This document shows positions 36,601-40,989 of a DNA stretch of 64,000 nt, piece by piece. Numbering within the stretch: the first letter of the stretch is position 1; each line of letters opens with the position of its first letter. A program made the translations under genes and the position numbers. The notes under the pieces were generated by a model, which was given only the letters and a program-made list of their open reading frames with translations, was not told where the DNA came from and did no database searches. The stretch comes from Aradus depressus (Eukaryota > Arthropoda > Insecta > Hemiptera > Aradidae), in the NCBI GenBank assembly GCA_963662175.1, contig OY759222.1, forward strand, positions 15,200,222 through 15,264,221. Direction: 5' to 3'.

Positions 36601-37431
36601 CGAGATCTGACTCAAATTGTTAAATGACTAAAAGTTTGAAGTTGAATTTCATCCTCAATCTGAATATAATATACTATACATATTATACATCCTCAATCTG
36701 AATATAATATACTATACATATTATACATCCTCAATCTGAATATAATATACTATACATATTATACATCCTCAATCTGAATATAATATACTATACATATTAT
36801 ACATCCTCAATCTGAATATAATATACTATACATATTATACATCCTCAATCTGAATATAATATACTATACATATTATACATCCTCAATCTGAATATAATAT
36901 ACTATACATATTATACATCCTCAATCTGAATATAATATACTATACATATTATACATCCTCAATCTGAATATAATATACTATACATATTATACATCCTCAA
37001 TCTGAATATAATATACTATACATATTATATATCGTGTTGTAAAAAATTTACACACATTAAGATTATATATAACTGCCTTATACATGTATATATTTAAATT
37101 CAAAATGTCAAAAGGAAGATAGGAGTTCCTTGAGAACGACATGACTATTGATAGGTTGTAACACCAAGGAAGAAAAAATGGAATACTTATATTGTGGAGT
37201 ACTTACATGGTGCCTTTGGCGACGGTCATGTTGAGGTTGGAGAGGACATGGTTGGGGTTCTTGGCGGAGCCATAGTGTTTGTAGGCATGTCGGACGCAGA
37301 CAGCCTGTTGACGGCGGGTCCAGACAGTGCTGGGCCGCGACTCCAGCGGCGGGGCTGGCGGAGGCTTCTCCACACTGACCAGGTCCGGGCCCTCGTCCAC
37401 CACCAGGCCAGGGTTCACCACACCCCCCTCT
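777..37431 (-). CDS. ABC half-transporter, ABCH/ABCG-like, nine exons, partial at both ends
   Basis: Joining 37431-37207, 12193-12034, 10693-10539, 10156-10049, 8803-8710, 7531-7367, 6062-5937, 2513-2374 and 984-777 gives 460 uninterrupted codons; every junction is GT-AG and in phase. Numbering from the first full codon, the fragment shows Walker [10 protein letters not shown] (80-88), Q-loop Gln128, signature LSGGQ (179-183), Walker B LLILDE (199-204), D-loop and H-switch His237. A linker follows, then a membrane segment (about 392-411) and an extracellular loop with possible N-glycosylation sites (Asn439, Asn455). NBD-before-TMD order and motif wording fit the arthropod ABCH half-transporters, often database-labelled ABCG20/23. 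Drosophila CG9990 (snustorr), of this group, works at the plasma membrane in building the cuticular lipid barrier; substrate and dimer partner are not visible here. Family members are roughly 700-800 residues, so about 300 C-terminal residues lie off the left edge and the start codon lies upstream. ABCG proper is the alternative name. No frameshift or lost catalytic residue. Confidence 0.93.
1403..2178 (+). mobile_element. SINE family A, copy split by a LINE insertion
   Basis: The tRNA-like head (A-box region, then B-box GGGTTCGAAACCC) occupies 1403-1477. The body (GCACGCCGTCCTTCGGATG and onward) resumes at 1936 and runs to a CTAACTAA tail. The break is a 458-base insertion flanked by CATCTA on both sides. 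Confidence 0.85.
1478..1935 (-). pseudogene. 5-prime-truncated LINE inserted in a SINE
   Basis: The minus strand reads [21 protein letters not shown], then IYSLTQEP-like and [12 protein letters not shown] pieces in shifting frames. These match the C-terminal region of the endonuclease/reverse transcriptases widespread in insects (TYGSEAW, RWAGHVARM pattern). It is broken by stops and frameshifts. CATCTA at 1472-1477 and 1936-1941 is the target duplication. Confidence 0.7.
2374..2513 (-). CDS. ABCH-like gene, exon H (linker to first membrane helix)
   Basis: Acceptor tttacag, donor gtgagt. It encodes residues 345-390: a Cys-rich stretch CDDCTECC, then [15 protein letters not shown], the amphipathic elbow helix before TM1 in ABCG/ABCH transporters. 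Confidence 0.88.
2690..2955 (-). repeat. Interspersed repeat family B, partial copy
   Basis: It carries the family landmarks in reverse: CAGAACGAATTAATCGATTA near 2695, then GACTTACATGGGGGCTTTTG and a TTCATTACA...GCAGT segment. The family recurs more than 20 times in the window. No terminal inverted repeats and no ORF. Confidence 0.6.
3078..3402 (-). mobile_element. SINE family A, near full length
   Basis: In reverse it begins with a TTAGG-like tail (GGGTAGGTTTTATGACTCATG), then the complete body and degenerate B- and A-boxes up to about 3402. It lies in the intron between exons H and G. Confidence 0.85.
3420..4206. other. AT-rich intron sequence, no gene seen
   Basis: Both strands are dense in stops. 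The only landmark is an A-run of nearly 30 bases at about 3606-3634, possibly the tail of an eroded retroelement. Confidence 0.5.
4209..4560. mobile_element. MITE with TA target duplication
   Basis: The ends are inverted copies: left ATTGATGGGGTTAGAATCAA, right complement ATTGACGCGGTTAGAATCAA, with similarity continuing for about 35 bases. TA flanks both sides (4207-4208, 4561-4562). Size (352 bases) and TA duplication suggest a non-autonomous Tc1/mariner-type element. No ORF. Confidence 0.7.
5054..5868 (+). mobile_element. Degenerate hAT-like element with a BED-finger remnant
   Basis: The ends resemble inverted copies around GGGATCTATCGATAC (left) and GTATCGACACTTTG (right). At about 5466 a frame opens [11 protein letters not shown] and after a frameshift gives [19 protein letters not shown], resembling the BED zinc finger at the N-terminus of hAT transposases. 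The catalytic region is absent. It ends about 70 bases from exon G. Confidence 0.5.
5937..6062 (-). CDS. ABCH-like gene, exon G (linker)
   Basis: Acceptor ttcgtag, donor gtaagt. It encodes 42 residues (303-344) beginning [14 protein letters not shown], a polar linker between NBD and membrane domain. The linker is poorly conserved in the family, so support comes from splice sites, phase and order rather than a motif. Confidence 0.8.
6600..6720 (+). repeat. LINE 3-prime UTR fragment (family D)
   Basis: It contains ATAAGCCGGAACTGGTACA followed by a TATATTTTTGTGAAATTAGA segment, shared with 53190-53295, 54595-54690 (reverse) and 55765-55850. Such 'CGTAAGCCGAAACCGGT' signatures are typical of insect LINE 3-prime ends. 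Confidence 0.5.
6899..6925. repeat. Adjacent T-run and G-run
   Basis: About 11 T followed by about 16 G in the intron between exons G and F. Length is likely unstable and the G-run could form non-B DNA. Confidence 0.6.
7367..7531 (-). CDS. ABCH-like gene, exon F (end of NBD)
   Basis: Acceptor ttttttcag, donor gtaaac. It encodes [15 protein letters not shown] followed by [15 protein letters not shown], the usual C-terminal end of the nucleotide-binding domain, and the first linker residues (248-302). Confidence 0.94.
7570..8700. other. Intron, no gene or element identified
   Basis: AT-rich sequence between exons F and E with an A-run near 8219-8239 and an AT-palindromic patch near 8516-8570. 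I found no coding frame or recognisable transposon. Confidence 0.5.
8710..8803 (-). CDS. ABCH-like gene, exon E (H-switch)
   Basis: Acceptor tatag, donor gttagt. It encodes [15 protein letters not shown] and then [11 protein letters not shown], with the switch histidine at 237. Its boundaries are fixed by phase: it starts inside a split Ser codon and ends in phase 0. It is too short to stand out as an open frame alone. Confidence 0.93.
9245..9369. repeat. Five tandem copies of a 25-bp unit
   Basis: Unit CATATACGGTGCTATACCGG plus TGTTC, repeated exactly at 9245, 9270, 9295, 9320 and 9345, the last copy slightly diverged. It abuts the RNase H pseudogene at 9346, so it probably grew at the truncated end of that LINE. 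Confidence 0.9.
9346..9776 (+). pseudogene. LINE RNase H / C-terminal fragment
   Basis: Across two frameshifts it reads GVPGNER, then [31 protein letters not shown] and [17 protein letters not shown], ending after a CxxC...H...C knuckle ([10 protein letters not shown]). The GxPGNExADxAAK motif and terminal zinc knuckle are typical of RNase H-bearing insect LINEs (R1/I/jockey groups). It is 5-prime truncated, in the intron between exons E and D. Confidence 0.75.
10049..10156 (-). CDS. ABCH-like gene, exon D (signature and Walker B)
   Basis: Acceptor ttgcag, donor gtaata. It completes LSGGQQRR and carries Walker B LLILDEP with the catalytic glutamate and D-loop VGVDP (residues 181-215). These are the residues expected in an active ATPase. 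Confidence 0.95.
10539..10693 (-). CDS. ABCH-like gene, exon C (alpha-helical subdomain)
   Basis: Acceptor ttccag, donor gttagt. It encodes residues 129-179, beginning [18 protein letters not shown], the helical subdomain between Q-loop and signature. It ends with two bases (AG) of the signature serine. Confidence 0.94.
10860..11055 (-). mobile_element. Possible tRNA-derived SINE, old copy
   Basis: The minus strand gives GGAATGGATAGCGTCTCTGC and then GTGGGTCCAAATACC, resembling diverged A- and B-boxes 40 bases apart, followed by an unrelated body. It is seen once, so family membership is unproven. Confidence 0.3.
11142..11987 (+). mobile_element. PIF/Harbinger element, internally deleted
   Basis: The ends are inverted copies of AGCCGGGTCCACACTT with similarity extending about 30 bases, including TAAAAATTTG. 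Flanks are TTA and ATA, one mismatch from the 3-bp TWA duplication of Harbinger. Inside, around 11490-11690, a broken frame gives [20 protein letters not shown] and [16 protein letters not shown], resembling the N-terminal region of Harbinger nucleases. The catalytic DDE part is missing. It lies in the intron between exons C and B. Confidence 0.7.
12034..12193 (-). CDS. ABCH-like gene, exon B (Walker A to Q-loop)
   Basis: Acceptor ttccag precedes 12193 and donor gtactc follows 12034. The junction with exon A rebuilds an Ile codon (AT|A) and gives the continuous motif [19 protein letters not shown]. The exon ends exactly after the Q-loop glutamine (GYMPQ), in phase 0. Lys86 and Thr87 of the P-loop are intact. 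It is separated from exon A by an intron of 25,013 bases. Confidence 0.95.
12590..13155 (+). pseudogene. hAT transposase, C-terminal dimerisation domain remnant
   Basis: An open frame at 12598-12909 contains [20 protein letters not shown] and [20 protein letters not shown], then [10 protein letters not shown]. After frameshifts it continues as SNAHIESFF-like, [19 protein letters not shown] and [16 protein letters not shown]. This order (VERxFS..., RDERN...) is the hATC dimerisation domain. Nothing of the RNase H core precedes it. It opens the 25-kb intron near exon B. Confidence 0.7.
13245..13510 (+). repeat. Interspersed repeat family B
   Basis: Contains GAAAGAATGAATGTATTGTC, TCGACACAAAATGTAGTAT and the family end GAATTGATTAATTCATTCTGG. 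The 104-codon frame across it is accidental. Confidence 0.6.
14070..14405 (+). repeat. LINE 3-prime UTR-like repeat (family E)
   Basis: Shares CGTTGGG.TAAAGACACT and GAAAAATGT.TCTACTTATTA with 33000-33350, and the GGTTTAACGGAAATAAA-type end with 33330 and 16820. It ends in an ATT microsatellite. No ORF. Confidence 0.5.
14442..14668 (+). mobile_element. SINE family A, diverged, 5-prime truncated
   Basis: Begins at the B-box (GAGTTCGAAACCCGACAGAG), with the body shortened by small deletions. A 140-codon minus-strand frame over it is repeat-derived. Confidence 0.8.
14700..15745. other. AT-rich intron, no gene seen
   Basis: Stops are frequent on both strands, A-runs common, and no repeat family I track is present. 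Confidence 0.5.
15750..15799. repeat. Near-perfect 50-base palindrome
   Basis: Arms of 24 bases (TAATTGCAAGTAAAAACGAA and so on to 15773; mirror 15776-15799) are separated by AC. I see no mismatch. Confidence 0.9.
16286..16632 (+). mobile_element. SINE family A, full length, with 13-bp target duplication
   Basis: Starts GAGGGCGCCGGTAGCTCAGT (A-box TAGCTCAGTGG), then a B-box-like GTGGGTTCGTAGCCC and a body of about 270 bases, and ends in CCTAA repeats. AACTGTATTTATT stands on both sides (16273-16285, 16633-16645), marking retrotransposition. This is the best full-length reference copy here. Confidence 0.95.
16660..16850 (+). repeat. LINE 3-prime UTR-like repeat (family E), partial
   Basis: Matches the end of the 14070-14405 copy: TATATCCATTACCATGATTT, TTTAACAGAAATAAATA, then an ATT run. 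Confidence 0.5.
16854..17240. mobile_element. MITE with about 80-base terminal inverted repeats
   Basis: Left GCCCAGATAAGCGGGCCACA is mirrored at the right end up to 17240. The mirror continues through AGTGAAATAACTCCT and ATATCAAAATTGTGCATAGG to GACTAAAGTTGTA. No transposase. The 91-codon frame inside is incidental. The target duplication could not be settled. Confidence 0.8.
17370..17530 (+). mobile_element. SINE family A with internal deletion
   Basis: The head (AGGCGCCGGTAGTTCAGTGG) is joined shortly after GAGCTCAAGATCGC to the distal body, losing most of the B-box and central region. Confidence 0.85.
17714..18058 (-). mobile_element. SINE family A, full length
   Basis: Reverse copy: TAGGTTAGGTTAGG tail at the left, B-box GGGTTTCGAACC near 18000 and A-box to about 18058. 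Confidence 0.93.
18540..18887 (-). mobile_element. SINE family A, full length, 13-bp target duplication
   Basis: TAATAAAAGTAAA flanks it at 18525-18537 and 18888-18900. The body is nearly complete and the head ends GCGCCCTC in reverse. Confidence 0.93.
19100..19345. repeat. Inverted-repeat hairpin around a LINE-like tail motif
   Basis: Left arm GTTGGTTAATTCC...CCAGAGATGTCTTCTTATT...TCCGACAATATT is mirrored in 19225-19345. The centre is CACCGGAAGAAGGGACTTGT. A related copy lies at 57880-58340. Confidence 0.65.
19345..19575 (-). pseudogene. Jockey-type reverse transcriptase C-terminal fragment
   Basis: The minus strand reads [36 protein letters not shown], then [17 protein letters not shown] and [12 protein letters not shown]. 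This is the standard jockey tail, truncated at both ends. Confidence 0.8.
19620..21260. other. Intron sequence without recognised gene
   Basis: AT-rich with a family B edge near 19595-19640. The segment 19840-20140 is less AT-rich but has no extended frame. An 18-base palindrome ATTTCTTTTAAAAGAAAT sits near 20989. Confidence 0.45.
21270..21930. repeat. Two family B copies in opposite orientation
   Basis: A plus copy (GGGAAGTTATGTAATCGGTC near 21290, running to about 21660) is followed by a reverse end (TTCTGACCGATTACGTAACT near 21870). Confidence 0.6.
22330..22672. mobile_element. Family B edge followed by a reverse SINE A fragment
   Basis: 22330-22425 is a family B end (plus). 22470-22672 is a reverse family A SINE lacking its tRNA head, with substitutions such as ACTACGACGTCATTTCGCC. 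Confidence 0.7.
22741..23440. repeat. Left arm of a large inverted repeat
   Basis: Pairs with 24195-25195. Shared landmarks: GAGTTATCGTGTGCA near 22808, GACCGGTGAAAACTTAACAT near 22890, AAGAGTTTAATTTTTTGTTA, AAATGAACCGGAGAT, GATCTTTTGTTTCTATGAGA and AAACGGCACAGCC. The arm is about 700 bases and contains family B sequence at its outer end. Confidence 0.85.
24195..25195. repeat. Right arm of the large inverted repeat, carrying a SINE
   Basis: Reverse complement of 22741-23440, about 1000 bases long because a SINE (24603-24921) interrupts it. The spacer 23441-24194 holds family B pieces and an unassigned segment. Confidence 0.85.
24603..24921 (+). mobile_element. SINE family A inserted in the inverted-repeat arm
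   Basis: TAATGTTATT flanks it (24593-24602, 24922-24931), and the opposite arm at 23010-23040 is the uninterrupted site. The A-box is missing; the B-box (GTGGGTTCGAAACC) and body are present, ending TAATAACTAAC. Confidence 0.93.
25780..25860 (+). repeat. LINE 3-prime signature, third copy of the arm motif
   Basis: ACCAGAACCGGTTTTCAACG followed by CATCATCATCAGTGGCACAT matches the centres of both arms of the large inverted repeat. So that repeat unit is dispersed, not unique. Confidence 0.55.
26003..26302 (-). mobile_element. SINE family A, diverged full-length copy
   Basis: Reverse body from GTGACTTATGTCCGGGC to B-box GATTCGAACCCGGGATCTCG and head GAGCTACCGGCGTCCTC. It belongs to a sub-type with a longer A-rich linker (TTTAAGATAAAAAACC). 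Confidence 0.88.
26490..26940 (-). repeat. Interspersed repeat family B, long copy
   Basis: From GGTGAATCACCGAACGAATT through GACTTACATTGCGGC to ATTCATTCTATCGG. No TIR, no ORF. Confidence 0.65.
27290..27600. repeat. Degenerate 33-bp tandem repeats, open on both strands
   Basis: About nine units of TACGTACTAGCTGTGGTGCC plus CAGCGTTCCTAAC. The period is 11 codons, so the plus strand reads [15 protein letters not shown] repeats and the minus strand [15 protein letters not shown] repeats. Both frames extend past the array. No host domain recognised; a minisatellite is the default reading. Confidence 0.7.
27838..27862 (+). repeat. CCGGGCAACGCCGGGTA motif
   Basis: This short GC-rich motif in AT-rich surroundings is a familiar end signature of interspersed repeats in arthropod genomes. 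I cannot delimit the element. Confidence 0.35.
28388..28690. repeat. Inverted repeat, left arm (LINE-tail type)
   Basis: Starts TAGAAGGAGGTTCTGTCGGG, then GCCAACGTTTCGAAAACTAT, TTCTTCTTCAGGGCCTACAG and a GAGAGAAAAATAATAATAA tract. Mirrored at 28950-29243. Confidence 0.85.
28950..29243. repeat. Inverted repeat, right arm
   Basis: Reverse copy ending CACGACAGAACCTCGATTTC and CTTCTACAT. The roughly 260-base spacer (28691-28949) has its own ends AAGGAAAATCAGCT and AGCTGATTTTCCTT in opposite orientation, so the mirror continues inward. Confidence 0.85.
29330..29930. repeat. Family B copies, tail to tail
   Basis: 29330-29620 is in reverse (AACGAATTAATCTATCAAAT...ATTCATGCTATCGG) and 29740-29930 in forward orientation, separated by AT-rich DNA. 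Confidence 0.55.
30000..30230 (+). other. G+C-richer segment, unassigned
   Basis: A 67-codon frame at 30022-30225 and a skewed composition stand out from the intron. I recognise no domain. It might be an old LINE 5-prime region. Confidence 0.3.
30370..31080 (+). repeat. Family B copy containing a short tandem array
   Basis: Forward copy from GGGAAGTTATGTAATCAGGC to GGGGAAGTACCGGTGATTC. It is expanded inside by about five 25-bp units (AACTTAATGCACTCCTGATG plus GAATG) at 30473-30612. Confidence 0.7.
31085..31400. other. C/T-rich segment, unassigned
   Basis: Pyrimidine-rich sequence (CCCTCGCCTCCTTCAGCCC and similar) without a long frame on either strand. Confidence 0.3.
31411..31592 (+). mobile_element. 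SINE family A, internally deleted
   Basis: Head GAGGGCGCCGGTACTGAGC is fused to the distal body (GTCCACCAGAGCGACGAAAG) and a TAATAACTAACT tail. Confidence 0.75.
31690..31800 (-). repeat. tRNA-like 3-prime half with A-rich tail
   Basis: The minus strand has CTGCGGGTTCGAATCTCG (B-box) followed by a short body and an A-rich end. No A-box partner, so a truncated SINE of another family is likelier than a tRNA gene. Confidence 0.35.
32020..32112. repeat. 28-bp tandem repeat, about three copies
   Basis: Unit GCAACTAGCAACCGGAAACA plus AGCAACAG. Confidence 0.8.
32356..32470 (-). mobile_element. SINE family A fragment (distal body)
   Basis: TATATCGCCTTCTACCAGAG through CACACCCTAAATTTTTATT; both ends are lost. 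Confidence 0.7.
33000..33350 (+). repeat. LINE 3-prime UTR-like repeat (family E)
   Basis: GACGAAGGAACGTAAGAACG, CCCGAAACATCGTTGGG and the shared tail GGTTTAACGGAAATAAATTT. Most complete of three copies. The coding part is absent. Confidence 0.55.
33350..33580 (+). repeat. Family B, 3-prime half
   Basis: AATGAATGTACCGACACAAA to GGGGAAGTACATCAACTGTG. Confidence 0.55.
33618..33767 (+). CDS. Orphan C-terminal-like ORF, function unknown
   Basis: A frame without ATG reads [33 protein letters not shown], then [13 protein letters not shown] to a stop. Composition and Cys/His content look protein-like, unlike the repeats around it. Possibly the end of an unidentified transposon protein; no donor or acceptor clearly frames it. 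Confidence 0.25.
33800..34200 (-). repeat. Family B, two partial reverse copies
   Basis: Two sets of the family edge (TTCGCTCTTCCTCCAAAACC near 33826; CAGGACGAATTAATCAATTA near 34074) with the matching interior. Confidence 0.55.
34290..34640 (+). pseudogene. LINE RNase H and C-terminal tail, deleted internally
   Basis: Reads [10 protein letters not shown] (RNase H core), [20 protein letters not shown], then [20 protein letters not shown] and FIKETGRLS before a stop near 34570. This ending is characteristic of RNase H-bearing insect LINEs. The histidine-containing middle is missing. Confidence 0.65.
34701..35720 (+). mobile_element. pogo/Tigger-type element, deletion derivative
   Basis: Ends CAGTCGACTCTCGATAATTT and, complementary, CAGTTGTCTCTCGATAATTT. 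TA flanks both sides (34699-34700, 35721-35722). After an internal minisatellite, the frame near 35425 gives [20 protein letters not shown] and [17 protein letters not shown], the N-terminal helix-turn-helix of pogo/CENP-B-like transposases. The frame breaks before the DDE domain. Confidence 0.85.
34863..35326. repeat. 31-bp minisatellite, about 15 copies, inside the pogo element
   Basis: Unit CTCCCCAACACTCTATAATT plus TGAAGTGAGGG. Copies are nearly identical, with one ATTCG variant near 35258. The unit resembles the element's own subterminal ATAATTTGAAGT. Confidence 0.95.
35741..35787. repeat. Perfect 47-base palindrome
   Basis: Arms of 23 bases (AATCAGATGGCTCAACTTAT plus ATA) surround a single T at 35764. 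It begins 20 bases after the pogo element. Confidence 0.93.
35785..36005 (-). repeat. Family B, reverse copy
   Basis: GACCGATTTGGCTGAAAATC to TATACTTCCTATAACTGAGG. Confidence 0.6.
36238..36580 (+). mobile_element. SINE family A, full length, 11-bp target duplication
   Basis: TATAATATTTA at 36227-36237 and 36581-36591. The A-box is intact; the B-box has a short deletion (GGGTTCGAACGACC). Tail CCTAACCTAACC. Confidence 0.93.
36651..37030. repeat. 38-bp tandem array, ten copies
   Basis: Unit ATCCTCAATCTGAATATAAT plus ATACTATACATATTATAC, almost without variation. It ends about 180 bases inside the intron from exon A's donor. Confidence 0.95.
37207..37431 (-). CDS. ABCH-like gene, exon A (most upstream exon found)
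   Basis: Acceptor tttcag precedes 37431 and donor gtaagt follows 37207. It encodes residues 1-74 plus part of 75: a Gly/Val/Asp-rich leader, a Pro-rich stretch ([13 protein letters not shown]) and the start of the NBD, with VRHAYKHYG forming the A-loop region. The first base completes a codon from an earlier exon, so translation starts further upstream; I found no convincing initiator exon to the right. It is G+C-rich against AT-rich surroundings. A plus-strand frame over the same bases is only its antisense shadow. Confidence 0.9.
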
Positions 37432-37489
37432 CTGAAACATACAAATAAACATTAGCATACATGGATGTGTCATTTGGTTAAGGATCCTT

Positions 37490-37810
37490 GCAGAATCCTT
37501 AACCAGACTGACTGGTTGGCCAAGGAATGGCAGACCAAGTGATAGGCCGAGGAACGGCAGACCGTCGGCTGCCCCCGGCTCAGGGACGTAGGCAGAACGG
37601 AAACCCAGACAAGATCCCGAGTTCAATAGGCGTAAAGCGCCTTAAACCAAGGACGACTGTGGACAGTAGCCATCGAGCCGGTCCACAGTCGAAGAAGGTT
37701 ACCCGTTCCCCAACGCAATAAGGTTTGTGACCGACAGGAGCACACAAAAAAAATTATATATATAGATAACTAAAGACCGAGTGGTAAGCCGAGGAACGGC
37801 AGACCGAGTG
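37490..37810. other. G+C-rich segment upstream of exon A
   Basis: Contains three imperfect GAGGAACGGCAGACCG-like units and a 64-codon Arg/Lys-rich plus-strand frame (37527-37721). No domain or initiator exon recognised. Confidence 0.35.
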
Positions 37811-38024
37811 AAGAAATGTTCAGACTGCACTATAACTCCCTTGAAGACATATTAATATTATTTATTTCCGTTATATAAATCATACAATTGATTATCAAAA
37901 CCAAAAGAACAACTATATACATCAAACGATATTAAATCATGAAGTATTTATTTCTTTGTATATTTAAATAAATAGACAACTGGTAGTGGTCCTCCACCAA
38001 TATCCTGTAATTTCTGTCAATATA

Positions 38025-38365
38025 GGTTAGGTTAGGTTTTATGACTCATGCCCGGGCTTTAACTACGAGGTCATATCGCCTACTACCAGAGCGCTCTTTC
38101 GTCACTCTGGTGGACATGAGCCCGGCTCTACTGTGGGAGTCTTAAATTTTGCCTACCCTAAATTTTTATTCATCTAGGGTAGGGGTCTTTAACGAGTACC
38201 TGACATCGTACAGGCTCGGGACCATCGCTTAACGTCCCATCCGAAGGACGGCGTGCTTAAGTTTATTCTACCTCCCAGATAAAATAAACTAAGGGCCTCG
38301 GTCGGGCTACGAACCCACGACCTTGAGCTCAGAAGTCAAGCACGCATACCACTGAGCTACCGACG
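38025..38365 (-). mobile_element. SINE family A, full length
   Basis: Starts AGGTTAGGTTAGG and ends at A-box ACTGAGCTACCG. Very close in sequence to the 50430-50774 copy, which shares the rare GGGCTACGAACCC B-box variant. Confidence 0.93.
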
Positions 38366-38399
38366 ATTACTTTTATTTAATACTTTCAGTATTATCAAT

Positions 38400-39330
38400 T
38401 TAATTTAATCATACACTATTTACTTTACTGATATTTGTTATTTTATTTTGTATGTATAATATTTATTATTATTTTGTATATTTCGCTTTTTTTTTTTTAT
38501 CCTAAAAGAAGATTTATCTGTGAAAATATAAATAGAACAACATATTTGTAATTGAAAATAGAAATAAAATTAGGTATTTGTTTTTCATACATATTCTATT
38601 ATATATTTATTTAAAGAAACAAAAAGAAAAAATATTCTAGAATATAATATCGTTTCATGTATATATAGTTATTTGGGCTTACATAAAAATAAAAATTAAA
38701 GCTCTTATATAGGAAATACGACTTTTATGTATGGCTATTCTTTTCTTTTTCAACAAAGAGATAAAAATTCTGTTTCCGAATAGAGAGTTCTCAAGAAGTG
38801 GGTTAATGTTTCTTTAAGATGTTCTAGGAACATAGTTAGGCATCGGCCAGATCTCCTTGGATACTAAGAAAAATCCTATGAAACCTCTTTGAAAAAGTTA
38901 GGTTTCAGTATATATATATATATTTTTATTTTTTTTTCATGTATATAAAACGAGAAAATATATTTCATAAGTGGTTTGATACTTTAGATTCTACTTAGAA
39001 ACTAGAACACGCCTCACAGTTAGCAACATGATGCTGTTATCAGTTATGGATTTTATGTTCTGATTATAGTGTTGATAAGTTTGTAGTTATCGTAGCAGAT
39101 ATGGAGAAAAAAAGCATGTCATTGAAGGTTAGAAAAAAATGGCAATTGATAAAAAAATAATTTAAAAAAAAATATTTTCTGCTTCCAAGAGTCGTCAATG
39201 GTTGAAGAGACCATATTTCTAGTTCAACCTATGCTATTGCTTCGCGCATATAAAGATGGCGGCTGCGTTATATATTATAATATAATATATAACATATACA
39301 TACTATGTAGTACATTTATTTGATCTTAAT
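38400..39330. other. AT-rich, no gene seen
   Basis: Only short AT palindromes (around 39270-39298). A SINE head scrap (GAGGGCGCCGATAGCTC) follows at 39340-39358. Confidence 0.5.
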
Positions 39331-39479
39331 GGAATTATCGAGGGCGCCGATAGCTCTAGTGTTTCAAAAGCTACATTTCAAGATGGTTTTCGGTATGTAT
39401 CTCGAAAACCGAACGACCTGTAAAAAATTATATTTCATATAAATTATGTATTTCCATATTCTCTACTCGAAAATATTTT

Positions 39480-40195
39480 TTATTAGGTCATAAATATAAG
39501 GCCTCGGAGAAAAGTGGTCTAAATTTTCGTTCGATTTCGCCCAAAATCTAATCAGACCTAAGTTAGAACATGTGACTCCTTCATACCAAATTTCAAGTTC
39601 ATAGATACAATCGTTTTTGCGGAAGAGAACTCACAACTTTTAAATCACATACACTCAGACACACACACACACACGCACAGAATCATCTCGAAAATGATCA
39701 AAACGTATTCAGAAGATTTTGAAATGTAAAAATCCGTTGAAAACTCGATCTCGGATTTTCGCACAATTATAATACTTAAGGTAATACAGAAAGTAATAAA
39801 AATCCTCATAATAATGCCTTCTCAATGATATCTCACTCAAAAGTTTTTGTTTTTTTTACTGTCTTATACCTATAGTAAAAGGATGTATTGTAATCGTGCG
39901 AAAATTCGAAATCGAGTTTTATACGGATTTTCACGTTTCAACGTCCCCTGAATATGTTCTGACTATTTCCGCGATGACTTATATCGATGACGATGCGTGT
40001 GTGTGGGTATGAGATTGGAAAGTTGTGAGCGTTCTAGTGCAAAAACGATTGTATCTATGAACTTGAAATTTGGAATGGAGAAGTTACACATGCTAACTTA
40101 GATCTGACTAGATTTTTGCCGATCGCGGACAAAAATTGAGACCATTTTACTTAGGGGCCCAAGTACATTTTACAAGATACCATTTATATTTCTTC
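39480..40195. repeat. Inverted pair of an interspersed repeat (family G)
   Basis: Left arm 39480-39800 and right arm 39880-40195 mirror each other: AATTTCAAGTTCATAGATAC with GTATCTATGAACTTGAAATT, and GAAAACTCGATCTCGGATTT with AAATTCGAAATCGAGTTT. A single-arm piece of the same family is at 11060-11137. Confidence 0.75.
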
Positions 40196-40361
40196 AGGTG
40201 TAAGAAAGTAAAAAAAAAAACAGACGTACAAATAAATAGGAAAAAATACGATATTCATTGAATTAGTAATTCCCATCCCTGTAGCTGATATTACGAAGGG
40301 CATTAATAACGTCATCGTATGAAATTTCTTCGATGACTTTCCAGCAGAGAATCATAATTAG

Positions 40362-40583
40362 ATTGGATCCAAAATACAATTGTTTCAAGGATCATTTGCA
40401 AATTGTAATAACAAAAGACATCCGTTATCATTACAAGACAACGCAAATCGTTACAATAATTGTTCCATAATGAAGTACAAACACACACTAGAATCACTTA
40501 ATAGAAAACCATTATATCATATTCAAGATCGTTTATCCAATATTAATGCAAAGTTGGCTCACTGGAGAGCTCAACTTTTTGTA
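40362..40583 (+). CDS. Candidate orphan exon, function unknown
   Basis: An open frame reads SKIQLFQGSFANCNNKRHPL, then SIMKYKHTLESLNRKPLYH and IQDRLSNINAKLAHWRAQLF, ending at a consensus donor GTAAGTATT (40581 on). The acceptor is weak (ATAATTAG). The sequence looks protein-like, but I recognise no family and no partner exons. Confidence 0.25.
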
Positions 40584-40989
40584 AGTATTATTATTTTTTT
40601 TTTCTGATTGTGTTTTGCCTTATTGTACGTCACAGATCCTTGAAAATGTTTCCACAACATCTTTCTAATGAGAAGATAATTGGATGGTAAACAGAAGGGG
40701 TAGTTGTATGGAATGCAGTACGTCAACGCAGGGAGATGGTAATCCTATGTATGACGTAGACAAGGGACATAAATTGGTGAGTATTTAGGACAGTAGATAG
40801 TTAGCATCCTGTTCTTCTGACTTTGGGACTGAGAAGGTAAATATGACCTCAGAGGTTTTATTAAACGCAGATCCCACAGAAGTGAAGTTATCTGTATAAT
40901 AATGTCAAAATGACTGATGTAGTGCAGGCAGATTTTATTATTTGTAGACATCTTTCGAGGTTGCCTTCATTATCAGGCTATCTGATAAA

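Noticed and set aside
36651..37030. CRISPR-like array
   Set aside because: Units are contiguous with no unique spacers, and the context is eukaryotic; the 31-, 34-, 53- and 150-bp arrays fail for the same reason.
37194..37448. 84-codon plus-strand frame
   Set aside because: Antisense shadow of exon A; G+C-rich coding DNA often leaves the opposite strand open.
37108..37626. A 172-codon minus-strand frame overlapping exon A
   Set aside because: It is a different frame from the conserved NBD reading, runs through the splice sites and starts at a non-ATG codon.
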